Shown here in pieces: positions 38,986 to 48,900 of a stretch of DNA of 64,000 bases. The first letter of the stretch is position 1; each line of letters starts with the position of its first letter. The stretch lies in assembly GCA_964452085.1 (NCBI GenBank), contig CAYVKL010000005.1, positions 68,502 to 132,501 of the forward strand, in the 5' to 3' direction. Made by a program: the position numbers and the translations under genes. Below the pieces are notes generated by a model. It did not search any database, had not been told where the DNA came from, and saw only the letters and a list, made by a program, of their open reading frames with translations. The DNA comes from Methanobacterium sp964452085 (GTDB lineage: Archaea; Methanobacteriota; Methanobacteria; Methanobacteriales; Methanobacteriaceae).

Positions 38986-39097
38986 AATTTGTAACCCACA
39001 ATTTGCTTCAATTGGGGATTTACTAGATTTATCCTTTGAAAAGTAATTATCCAATTATAAACTAAATTCAAGGTATTTATCAGTTCTACCTATTTGA

Positions 39098-39838
39098 TTA
39101 TAAACCTAATAATTTCATGAGGTTTTTAAGATTATTCTCCCCGTAAATAAATCGAGGTGGGATACTACGCTGTATGGAACCTTTTATTCCAATTGATTCT
39201 TCAATTTGGGGTGAAACTGCATGATAGGTTCTACCAATTTTATTCAACTTCTTTTGACTAATTAAAATAGCTTTTCCCAATAAATCACTTTTATCAGGGT
39301 CTCCCACCACCAGAGCCATGTTACTGACATCAAAACGTTTAGGATGTGAATTATTTGGAAATTCATTATTGATCCTATCAATAAGTATTCCATCACTTTC
39401 ATGGGCATGGGCTAGATCAATTATTTCTCTTATAGTAAAATAACCAATAATATAAAGCGCTTCAGAGTATTCATTTATTATAGATTCCTTATCAGCACTA
39501 TACGGAGTTAAACCTGCGTAAAATACTAAAATATCACCATTATTGAGTTTTCTGAGGTAATTTCCTTTCCTACCTTCATCACCATAAGTAAATGTAATAA
39601 AATCAGGATCCATGTGTACTCTGCGACTAGCTACTTTTTTTGGAAGATAATAAGAAAGTAAACATCCTTTAAAACCCATTATATCCTGGAATGTGCGGGT
39701 TTCTTTTGATTGGTTATCTTTTTCAGATAATGGAATGTATTCAAAGCTCCCATCCGGAAATATAGGGGACAAAACTCCATCACTGGATTTATCAATTCCC
39801 ACTCTCAGTAACATTGCTTTTCTGTCTTCTTTTTCCAT
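39098..39838 (-). CDS. Nmad3-like putative nucleotide-modification-associated protein
   Basis: 246 residues. The start pattern 'LLRVGIDKSSDGVLSPIFPDGSFEYIPL' (in part 'GVLSPIFPDGSFEYIP') and the later 'HMDPDF', 'LNNGDILVFYAGL' match the Nmad3 domain (nucleotide modification associated domain 3), assigned by recognition. Such proteins have been linked by context to DNA base hypermodification; the biochemical role is unknown, and there is no modification gene next to it here. The ATG start follows AGAGGGA. Convergent to msrA. Confidence 0.7.
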   Translation of the reverse strand: MEKEDRKAMLLRVGIDKSSDGVLSPIFPDGSFEYIPLSEKDNQSKETRTFQDIMGFKGCLLSYYLPKKVASRRVHMDPDFITFTYGDEGRKGNYLRKLNNGDILVFYAGLTPYSADKESIINEYSEALYIIGYFTIREIIDLAHAHESDGILIDRINNEFPNNSHPKRFDVSNMALVVGDPDKSDLLGKAILISQKKLNKIGRTYHAVSPQIEESIGIKGSIQRSIPPRFIYGENNLKNLMKLLGL

Positions 39839-39987
39839 AAGTTCCCTCTAATAAAACAAAACAATTAATATTAACATATAGATCATAAAAATTTATTATT
39901 AAGAGATTTTATAATTAAAGTGTAGATGATACTCTTAAATGTTTCTTAAAGGCCCCCTAAGATTTAGTCTTATGTTAGGTTTTTAAA

Positions 39988-40401
39988 ATGGAAAAAATCC
40001 TGAAATTCTTCAAAAACGATCGTTTCGCTGCAAGAAGTAACATTAAAGTAGTGAATATCGCCCCTGGGAAAGCCACTGCCACAATGGAAGTGGAGGATAT
40101 GCACCTCAATGGAATTGGAACTGTTCATGGGGGAGCTTTATTCACCTTAGCTGATTTCACCTTTGCTCTAGCAGCCAATTCTCATGGAAATGTCACCGTG
40201 GCCATAAATGCCAATATATCTTATTTAAAAGCTGTTAAAAATGGAGTTTTAACTGCAAGTGCCCGTGAGTTATCCAGCGGAGGTAGAATTGCCAGTTACA
40301 CTGTAGATATTTTTGATGAATCAAATGATTTAGTTGCCGTGTTTCAAGGAATGGCTTACCGGAAAAGGGAAAAAATTAGTGAGTTAATGGAAGAAATATG
40401 A
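39988..40401 (+). CDS. PaaI family hotdog thioesterase
   Basis: 137 residues, hotdog fold. The active-site loop 'GIGTVHGGALFTLADFTFALAANS' (in part 'NGIGTVHGGALFTLAD') has the Asp/Gly pattern of PaaI-type acyl-CoA thioesterases, and 'AINANISYLKAVKNGVLTA' is the following strand. Substrate unknown. AGGTTTTT precedes the ATG. Followed 55 bp later by a ferritin-like gene on the same strand. Confidence 0.9.
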   Translation: MEKILKFFKNDRFAARSNIKVVNIAPGKATATMEVEDMHLNGIGTVHGGALFTLADFTFALAANSHGNVTVAINANISYLKAVKNGVLTASARELSSGGRIASYTVDIFDESNDLVAVFQGMAYRKREKISELMEEI

Positions 40402-40456
40402 ATATTTATGGATTTAATTTTAATAAACATCATTGGTGTTTATCTGGAGGTTTCAA

Positions 40457-40870
40457 ATGGACAAAAAAGACATAATCGCTATGTTAAATGCGGACTTTGT
40501 GAGAGAACTGGAAGCAACCATGGTCTATACACAGAATTCATTCTTAATGGAAGAATGCGATCCCAGTAGGGTGACCGAGGCCATATCTGTGGACGAAATG
40601 AGACATATGTGGTGGTTGGCAGATCTTATAACCAAAAGAGGGGGTAAACCAACCATGGAACATAAAGAACTTGATTTCGGAGGAGAAAATCTTGAAGATA
40701 TGCTCCAGCGGCAGATCCAGATAGAATCTGAAGGTATAGATATTTACACTCAACAGATTGAAACTATTGATGATGAGGAAGTGGTTGGAGTATTAAAACA
40801 TATTCGAGATGAGGAAAGGCGTCACCGGAAGGAGTTCCGTGAACGTCTGGAGAACTTGAAAGCTGATTAA
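40457..40870 (+). CDS. Ferritin-like di-iron protein
   Basis: About 137 residues, helical. Di-iron ligand pattern of the ferritin/rubrerythrin superfamily: 'ELEATMVYTQNSF' (helix 1), 'DEMRHMWWLADLI' (E..H), 'IQIESEGIDIYTQQI' and 'DEERRHRKEFRERL' (EE..H). No rubredoxin domain, so it resembles bacterioferritin- or ferritin-like rubrerythrin fragments used in peroxide or oxygen defence; iron use is inferred. The start at 40457 has TGGAGG upstream. The next gene begins 8 bp after its stop. Confidence 0.85.
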   Translation: MDKKDIIAMLNADFVRELEATMVYTQNSFLMEECDPSRVTEAISVDEMRHMWWLADLITKRGGKPTMEHKELDFGGENLEDMLQRQIQIESEGIDIYTQQIETIDDEEVVGVLKHIRDEERRHRKEFRERLENLKAD

Positions 40871-40878
40871 TATCGGTT

Positions 40879-41250
40879 GTGAGAAGTGTGGAATTAACTA
40901 AAATAGAGATAGAAAAACTTCAAGAGAAGTTAATAATTGTTTATCGATTCATTTCTCAGGAAAAAAAGTTTAAAAAATTTTATTACGAAGGTATAGAGGT
41001 TAAAGATAAATTTAATGATGACAATGGTTTTTTAAAGAAATTAATGGAATTAGATGATTCTGAAGAACTTTTAAAGAGTTGTATAATTGAATTGGAGGAT
41101 ATGAAATCAGGTTCTGAATCAATGACTCCTGTAGGTTTTCAGGAATTCATGATGGAACAGGATTGGAATGAGCTTTATAAAAAAAATGGTATGAAAACCC
41201 TGGAAGATGTGGGAAAACTTGATTTGGAAATGTTAATAGAACTCTTATAG
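40879..41250 (+). CDS. Hypothetical protein
   Basis: About 120-123 residues, charged and helical, with no recognised domain. Contains 'LTKIEIEKLQEKLIIVYRF' and 'SMTPVGFQEFMMEQDWNELY'. GTG starts at 40879 and 40888 are both possible. It lies 8 bp behind the ferritin-like gene and is probably co-transcribed with it, suggesting but not proving a shared role. The gene ends before a convergent terminator. Confidence 0.6.
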   Translation: MRSVELTKIEIEKLQEKLIIVYRFISQEKKFKKFYYEGIEVKDKFNDDNGFLKKLMELDDSEELLKSCIIELEDMKSGSESMTPVGFQEFMMEQDWNELYKKNGMKTLEDVGKLDLEMLIELL

Positions 41251-41318
41251 AACATAAAACAAGCCAACCATTTATTAACTTCTAATTTTTAGTTTAAATT
41301 GGAAAAAAATAATAAAAC

Positions 41319-41375
41319 GAGGATTGTTTAAAAAAACCGATTCCAATAAAGAAGGATAAATTCTTACCAATCCTC
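41319..41375. terminator. Convergent inverted repeat between 41250 and 41397
   Basis: GAGGATTG (41319-41326) and CAATCCTC (41368-41375) are perfect complements around a 41-nt loop that itself can fold (AAGAA...TTCTT). It lies between the 3' ends of two convergent genes and next to T/A-rich runs. Probably a bidirectional terminator. Confidence 0.45.
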
Positions 41376-41396
41376 ACCTTATTTTAATATTTTAAC

Positions 41397-42080
41397 CTAA
41401 TCTTCTTCCTTTATTTTCCCGTCAAGTACGGTTACTATTCTGTCAGCCTGTGCACCGACGTCTGGTTCATGGGTAACCATTACCAGTGTAACATTTTCTT
41501 TTTCATGAATATCTTTAAGGAGATCTAAAATCATCTGGGTGGTCTTGGAATCCAGGGCTCCAGTTGGTTCATCTGCCAGTATTATGGAAGGGTGATTAAC
41601 CAGTGCCCGGGCAATGGCAACTCTTTGTCTTTCTCCACCAGATAATTTGGTGGGGTTCTGTTTGACTTTTTCTGATAAATCAGCAAAGTTCATCAGCTCT
41701 AAAAGTTCCATTGCTCGCGTATCCATGTCTTTGGAGGATATTTTTTTCCGGAGCATGGGTATTTCCACATTTTCCAGTACACTGAGGTTGGGTATCAAGT
41801 TATGTAACTGGAAAACAAATCCGATTTTATCTGATCGATATGAATCCAGATCCTTAGTTTTCATCAGGTCTATTCCTGCAACATAAATGGATCCTTCATC
41901 TGCCCTATCAAATGCCCCAATCATGTTGAGGAGTGTTGATTTACCAGAACCAGAGGGGCCCATAATTGATACGAATTCGCCTTCTTTAATATCTAGGTTA
42001 ACTCCATCCAGGGCCTTGGTTCTGCCATTATCATAACTCTTTTTAAGCCCACGGATTTCGATAATATTCCCATTATTCAT
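41397..42080 (-). CDS. ABC transporter ATP-binding protein, MacB/LolD type
   Basis: About 227 residues. Walker A 'GPSGSGKSTLLNMIG', Q-loop 'FVFQLHNLIPNLSV', signature 'LSGGERQRVAIARAL', Walker B 'ILADEPTGALDS' and H-loop 'VMVTHEPDVG' are all intact. The preferred ATG (42080) has GGAGG upstream and lies inside the 3' end of the permease gene, so its start overlaps the permease stop by 8 bp; this means tight translational coupling. Together they form a MacB-like exporter without a periplasmic partner. An earlier in-frame ATG (42140) would make a 20-residue extension within the permease gene and is not favoured. Confidence 0.94.
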   Translation of the reverse strand: MNNGNIIEIRGLKKSYDNGRTKALDGVNLDIKEGEFVSIMGPSGSGKSTLLNMIGAFDRADEGSIYVAGIDLMKTKDLDSYRSDKIGFVFQLHNLIPNLSVLENVEIPMLRKKISSKDMDTRAMELLELMNFADLSEKVKQNPTKLSGGERQRVAIARALVNHPSIILADEPTGALDSKTTQMILDLLKDIHEKENVTLVMVTHEPDVGAQADRIVTVLDGKIKEED

Positions 42081-43200
42081 ATCGCAACGCCTCCGTTGGT
42101 GGTAATCGTGACGCCCGGTATGCGGGGTATACACCACCAAGTATGCCTACAATTAAGGCTATGGCAAAAGCTCTTAAAACTATATTCCATGTGAACACTG
42201 GTTTGAGGAAAGATCCGGTAGTTGAGAAAAAGGCTAATAGACCTTCAGAACCTATTACACCCAGTAGGATACCCACTACTGCTGCTACTAAGGTTAATAT
42301 GATGGATTCTCCAAGTATCATTATTAAGATATCTTTGCTACTCCATCCTACTGCCTTTAGAACACCAATTTCTCGTGTTCTCTCATATACGGACATTATC
42401 ATCACATTTACAATTCCTATTCCACCGATTATGATTGCTAAGACTGATATGGCTGCTGAAGCAGTTTTAATACTTCCAGTGGTTTTACTCATTAGTTCAT
42501 TGGTTTGTGATTGGGTGGTGGTGGTTAACTGATTAGGATATGCATTGGTTATTGAACTAGCTACATTGGTGACATTTGCATTGTCACTGATTTTAACATC
42601 TACTAAAGTAATTTTACCGTTGGTATTGGTTAAATTTTGCAGAGTAGACATGGAAACAAAAGCTATGCTATCGGTTACCATGTTACCTGTTTGATAAATA
42701 CCCACAACAGTAAATTCTTTACCGAAAAGAGTCATGGTACTCCCTACACTCTTGTTTAACACTGGTGCTATTTGTTTTCCCAGGATGACTTGATTTGAGC
42801 CTTCAACATACATCGAGCCGTTGGTGATGCTAATGCCTTCCAGGTTAGTTTGATTGCTATTCATACCACTAACAAGAAGACCACTTACCGTACCTGCAGC
42901 AGGCGTGATTGCTCTGAGTTCTCCTGCTGTTGCATTAACTCCACTAATACTTTGAAGATCAGTGACATAACTTTCACTAAGCGTTCCACCTGTTGCAGAA
43001 AGGGCGTTTGAACCTTCTGCTGTTACCATTATTTCAGCTGCCCCATTATTTTGGGTTGTTTGACTAGAAGCTGTAAGACCATCCGTGATCATCCCTAAAG
43101 CCACTATGGTTGCTATTCCAATTGAAATCCCCAAAATTGCAAGAGCTGCCCGGGTTCTATTTCTGAATGGATTTTTCAATATCAATGAGAAATAAGACAA
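42073..43200 (-). CDS. ABC transporter permease, FtsX/MacB family
   Basis: 375 residues. N-terminal membrane helix (about 21-41), a long extracellular MacB core domain (about 45-245), then three helices (about 250-275, 297-325 and 340-362) of the FtsX type, with 'SVYERTREIGVLKAVGWSSKDIL' (in part 'RTREIGVLKAVGWS'), the typical cytoplasmic coupling loop. Likely exports peptides, lipids or drugs. TTG start after AGGGGG. First gene of the two-gene exporter operon. Confidence 0.93.
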   Translation of the reverse strand: MSYFSLILKNPFRNRTRAALAILGISIGIATIVALGMITDGLTASSQTTQNNGAAEIMVTAEGSNALSATGGTLSESYVTDLQSISGVNATAGELRAITPAAGTVSGLLVSGMNSNQTNLEGISITNGSMYVEGSNQVILGKQIAPVLNKSVGSTMTLFGKEFTVVGIYQTGNMVTDSIAFVSMSTLQNLTNTNGKITLVDVKISDNANVTNVASSITNAYPNQLTTTTQSQTNELMSKTTGSIKTASAAISVLAIIIGGIGIVNVMIMSVYERTREIGVLKAVGWSSKDILIMILGESIILTLVAAVVGILLGVIGSEGLLAFFSTTGSFLKPVFTWNIVLRAFAIALIVGILGGVYPAYRASRLPPTEALRYE

Positions 43201-43397
43201 TTTAATCCCCCTATTTTTTTATATTAATACTAATTAAGTGATTAATTTCTAATTTACTAAATCAAGGATTTATATTTTTATATTTTTTTTTAAGATTTGA
43301 AAAATAATAATTATTAAATAAAAAAAACCCAAATAATGTAATTAAAAATCACCTATTAATTCTAAGAATCTATTAATTCTAAGATTAAAATTAATCT

Positions 43398-44039
43398 TTA
43401 AAATTCGGTATTAATCCTTATCACCCTTTTTGGGGTTACAATAATGTTAATCTTCTCATCATGATCTTCAATGGGAATCTGATTTCTTATCTGCAGTGGA
43501 TGAACTGGGCTGCAGATGGGCGTGTCAACCCCAATAGCACCCCCCTTAATTAATTGTGATATTTCCCGGTCTGCAAATCCCCCTCCCTTTCCAAGCCGGT
43601 TCCCCTGAATATCTACTCCAAGAGAACCCTCAACCACCAGGTCAATTTTTGGAAATTTGTTTAATTTTTCTCCTAACTCGAAAGCCCCTTCAATGGTTGA
43701 TGCTAATCTTTCTCTCCTTGAAACTTTTTCTGGCTTGATATAAAGATAACCTTCCTTTATTTTGGGAGTTGCCATTATAAGGACTTTCCCATCTAGAAGT
43801 GCATTTTCACGTACTTCCCTTAAAGCAGAATCTGGGCTGGAGAAGATGGTTTTTGAATTCTGCCATTCATATGTATTTCTTAATTGTAGAGCAGCCTTAG
43901 AAGCCCCCTTGAAGTTGGGAATTCTCCCAAAACACGATTTGGATGTTCGGATGAGATCATTATCCTCTAGATCACTCCATATTTTCTCTCTAAGTTTCTG
44001 CTTATCCTCAACTGTCATTGCATTTAATTTATGACTCAT
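43398..44039 (-). CDS. 5-formyltetrahydrofolate cyclo-ligase family protein
   Basis: 213 residues of the methenyl-THF synthetase family. Seen: 'ALREVRENALLDGKVLIMATPK' (in part), 'IDLVVEGSLGVDIQGNRLGKGGGFADREI' (in part 'GNRLGKGGGFADREI', nucleotide/substrate site) and the terminal 'INIIVTPKRVIRI'. Methanogens of this group use methanopterin, so the substrate may be a pterin other than folate. The first ATG has no strong site; ATG at residue 8 is an alternative. Confidence 0.88.
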   Translation of the reverse strand: MSHKLNAMTVEDKQKLREKIWSDLEDNDLIRTSKSCFGRIPNFKGASKAALQLRNTYEWQNSKTIFSSPDSALREVRENALLDGKVLIMATPKIKEGYLYIKPEKVSRRERLASTIEGAFELGEKLNKFPKIDLVVEGSLGVDIQGNRLGKGGGFADREISQLIKGGAIGVDTPICSPVHPLQIRNQIPIEDHDEKINIIVTPKRVIRINTEF

Positions 44040-44290
44040 AACTAATAAATAATAAAAAGAAACAAGTTCTCTTTAAAAAGCTGCCATCTCCTCCCACCAC
44101 ATACATAAGTATATAAACTGGTTTTTGCCTATAATTTATTAATTATATTTTTTTTATATACAGAAGGATTGTAAGGAAATACTAAGGTATAAACTGATTA
44201 AAGTAATGGTAAAATCTGTATATGGCTTAAAATAAAATAATTAACCTAATACAAAAATCAAAATAATATTTTAAACGGTTGTGATTTAAC

Positions 44291-45346
<1,056 letters not shown>

Positions 45347-45386
45347 ATCTTAAAAATAATCATCTAAATGAATGGAGGAATGTAAA

Positions 45387-46538
45387 TTGAGAGATGTTGC
45401 AATTATTGGAGTCTCACAAACCAAATTTGGTGAATTGTGGGACATATCATTTCGGGATCTGATTACTGAGGCAGGACTTAAAGCTGTTGCTGATGCCAAT
45501 ATTGAAGGCGCAGACTTAGAAGCCATGTTCGTGGGAAACATGACTGCGGGCCTATTTGTTCAGCAGGAGCACATCGCTTCACTCATAGCAGACCATGCTG
45601 GCCTAACACCCATGCCCTGTTCCAGAGTTGAAGCAGCCTGTGCATCAGGCGGTTTAGCCCTTAGAAGTGGAATAATGGCTGTGGCCTCTGGTTATCATGA
45701 TATTGTAATCTCTGCAGGGGTGGAAAAGATGACTGATGTGGTAGATCCTACACCAGCCATTGCTACAGCTTCTGACCAGGAATGGGAAGCTCAACAGGGA
45801 GTAACTTTCCCTTCACTTTATGCTATGATTGCTAAAAGGCACATGCACCAGTACGGCACCACCAGAGAGCAATTAGCCATGTTCAGCGTGATTAACCATA
45901 AAAATGGAGCTTTAAACCCATTGGCTCAGTACCCTATGGAAATTACTGTGGATCAGGTTTTAAATTCCAGTATGGTGGCTGACCCACTACGACTATTGGA
46001 CTGTTCTCCAGTTACAGATGGTGCAGCAGCAGTCATACTTTGCCCTGCTGAGGATGCACGTAAATACACTGACACCCCCGTATACGTAAAAGCTTCAGGC
46101 CAGGCTTCTGGAACTATTGCTCTCCATGATCGACGGGACATAACCACAATAGACTCCACAGTTCACGCTGCCAGAAAAGCCTATGATATGGCAGGATTGC
46201 AACCTAAGGATATTCAGGCAGTGGAAGTACACGATTGTTTCAGTATAAACGGTCTTTTAGCCATTGAAGATCTGGGTTTCGTGGAGAAAGGACAGGCAGG
46301 ACCGGCAGTGGAAGAAGGAATAACCCAACTAGGTGGAAAAATACCAGTTAACCCATCTGGTGGACTCAAAGCACGTGGACACCCTCTAGGAGCCACTGGA
46401 ATAGCCCAAGCAGCTGAAATGGTCTGGCAACTCCGTGGAGATGCAGGTAAAAGACAAGTTGAAGGCATAGAAATTGGTATGACCCATAACATTGGTGGTA
46501 CAGGTGGTACTGCTGCCGTGCATATCTTTGGGCGTTAA
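45387..46538 (+). CDS. Acetyl-CoA C-acetyltransferase (SCP2-type thiolase)
   Basis: About 383 residues. Condenses two acetyl-CoA to acetoacetyl-CoA for the mevalonate pathway. Nucleophile Cys in 'VEAACASGGLAL', 'VEVHDCFSINGLL' and 'GGLKARGHPLGATGIAQ' are present; the C-terminal block is 'MTHNIGGTGGTAAVHIF', where the second active-site Cys of classical thiolases is replaced by His, as in archaeal SCP2-type enzymes. TTG start with GGAGGA six bases upstream; an ATG at 45372 lies upstream of that site. A hairpin terminator follows the gene. Confidence 0.93.
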   Translation: MRDVAIIGVSQTKFGELWDISFRDLITEAGLKAVADANIEGADLEAMFVGNMTAGLFVQQEHIASLIADHAGLTPMPCSRVEAACASGGLALRSGIMAVASGYHDIVISAGVEKMTDVVDPTPAIATASDQEWEAQQGVTFPSLYAMIAKRHMHQYGTTREQLAMFSVINHKNGALNPLAQYPMEITVDQVLNSSMVADPLRLLDCSPVTDGAAAVILCPAEDARKYTDTPVYVKASGQASGTIALHDRRDITTIDSTVHAARKAYDMAGLQPKDIQAVEVHDCFSINGLLAIEDLGFVEKGQAGPAVEEGITQLGGKIPVNPSGGLKARGHPLGATGIAQAAEMVWQLRGDAGKRQVEGIEIGMTHNIGGTGGTAAVHIFGR

Positions 46539-46583
46539 TAGACAGAGAATGTAGGTCAGACCAAATTAAAATAAGAAATCGTT

Positions 46584-46604
46584 GAGGAATAACTATCATT
46601 CCTC
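46584..46604 (+). terminator. Terminator after thiolase gene
   Basis: GAGGAAT (46584-46590) and ATTCCTC (46598-46604) form a perfect 7-bp stem with a 7-nt loop, followed by CATTTTATTTTATTTTT. It ends the HMG-CoA synthase/thiolase operon. Confidence 0.75.
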
Positions 46605-46757
46605 CATTTTATTTTATTTTTATGATTCATCTAGAATCATATCTATTTTTAAGCTAATTTTAAGAACATTAACTACATCTTTAATTCTATTTTAAGATTG
46701 ATATCAATAAATCAATCATTATATATTCTTCCATTAATTAAAAAAAAAACGAAGTAG

Positions 46758-46780
46758 AAAAAAGGAATTAATCCCTTTTT
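46758..46780 (-). terminator. Terminator overlapping the stop of the 1599-residue adhesin gene
   Basis: AAAAAGG...CCTTTTT palindrome around ATTAAT, containing the stop codon of the adhesin gene. On the minus strand it is followed by TTCTACTTCG and a run of nine T (46741-46749 as A on plus). Confidence 0.6.
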
Positions 46781-48900
46781 CTTGTTAAAAAGCCACTTAT
46801 AACCATTAAAATGGCTAAAACCATTAATGGTAATGGTATCCCCGTTTCTTGCATACCCACGGTGTTACTTACTGCATTAACAGAAACTCCATTAACAGAA
46901 TTACCATTATCACTTGAACCAGAGGCTATATTCAAACCAAACGGAGTAACCACATCACCAGCACTCAACAAATAAGTAGTACTAATGATTATAGGCCTTA
47001 AAGCATAATTACCCTCAGTTAATGCTATTAAATTCAAGTCAAGATAAGGATCACCCACCTCAACCACAGGTAACTCCCAAATCAAAGTCCGTGTCGCAGC
47101 AACATAATAACAATGCCCCACATCAACACTGGCACTCACAAACTGGAAGCCTTCAGGAATAGGAATCTTAATCTTAACATTAGTAGCATTATCCGGCCCA
47201 ACATTCCCCAACTTAAACTTAACAGTGAATAACTCACCAAGGTTATGGTTGGAACTGCTTAAAATGGTATTCAGATATAAGTTAGCTTGGTTGTCAACTA
47301 TGGACACTCCCACAGGTACAGGCACGTAAACAGAGTAACTAGCCCATTTATTGGCACCTGGAATATCATACTGGTCCACATGTGATAGACTGGCATTTAC
47401 AGTTAGGTCGGGTGTGTTGTTTCCTGTGGCTATCACTAAGGCAAAAACAGTTAATACCACCTTACCACCGCTGGGCATGTAACCAATATTCCAAGTTATT
47501 GTTCCATTATCATAAGCTGCTGTACCAGCACCCCTAGTAGTGCAACTAATAAACTGATAACCATCACCCAAAAATTCCTTTACCATTACTCCAGTGGCGT
47601 CAGTTGGGCCTGTATTTTTCACAATTACATTATATACAATGGTTTTATAATATTCAGACATTACTTGGGGATTGTTTGTTAGATCATTATAGAACCAAGG
47701 CTGCTGGTCAACGACCATATTCACTTCTGGAGTATAATTACCAGATAAAGTTAAAATACAAGTCTGTGCATTGTTATTATGATTCCAATCCAATTCACCA
47801 TCGGCCTGACTAGTTCTAGTAGCTGTATTTACGAAAGTGCCCGTAGCATTAATCTTAGACTTAATAATTAAAACTGCATTGGATCCTTTTACCAACGAAC
47901 TAATAGTCCAAACCACCTTATTTGAACTAATAGTAAAAGTTCCTAAACTTTGAAGAATTATTGGATTAATAAGTCCAGTAGGTAAATTGTCAGTTATCTG
48001 AACTGCATTAGCATCATCAGGACCTATATTAGTAGCAGTAATGGTGTAAGTCACATATTGACCATCTACTTCATTAGAAACTTGTTGTGTCTGGTTTACT
48101 TGTATATCTGCTGCTGGACCCACATATACAGTCCAGTTTGACCATTTTCGGGAATCAGGAATATCATACTGATCCACATGATCCAAACTAGCATTTACAA
48201 GTACATTTGGGGTGTTATTTCCAGTTCCCACCACTAAAGCAAAAATACTAAGTATAGCCATAGTATTTTTTGGTAATGAGGCAATATTCCAGGTGATAGT
48301 TCTACTTAAAGTATCATAGGATGCTGTTCCAACTCCTTCTGTGCTTAAACCCACAAATTCATAGGCATCACCCAGAACATCCTTAATCACCACACCAGTA
48401 GCTTCATCTGCACCAGTATTCATCACATCCACGTTATACACAATCACGTTATAGAAACTAGAAACAGCCTGATAAGCCTTAGATTCAAAATCAAAACACC
48501 ACGGATGTTGGAAAACAGTAACGTTCACGCAAGGCACATAGAAACTAGCATTTGCACTTGATATATTTGGGTTGGCTTCATTTAAAGCCGTTAAGTTAGC
48601 ATAGTTAGTGACATTTAACCCTGCTAAGGCAGCTGTAACAGTTCCAGTGATGTTTAAAGTTGCGGTTGCACCATTTAATAATTGACCTATATTCCATATT
48701 CCAGTTGTTAAACTGTAAGTGTTTTGACCTGTACTGGCAGTATAAACTAGATTAGATAGGCCTTGAGGTATTAAATCAGTTATTACCAGACCCGTTGCAT
48801 TGTCAGGGCCATTATTTGTAGCTGTAACCGTAAATGTAATATTTTCCCCTACATTCGGACGTGTATTATTTACTGTTTTGTTAATATCGACACCTGCAGT
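46768..48900. repeat. C-terminal repeat block, copy 1 (pairs with 53948-56080)
   Basis: The 3' ~2.1 kb of this adhesin gene aligns without gaps, over at least the first several hundred bases counted from the stop codon, with the 3' end of the second adhesin gene at a constant offset of 7180 bp. Long identical stretches occur around 47069-47220 and 54249-54400. Boundaries at the far end are approximate. Confidence 0.75.

Noticed and set aside
41397..43200. MacB-type ABC exporter as the export system of the lasso peptide
   Set aside because: It lies about 9 kb away across the mevalonate genes and an adhesin, on the other strand to the cyclase. Such exporters are common, so a link is unsupported.
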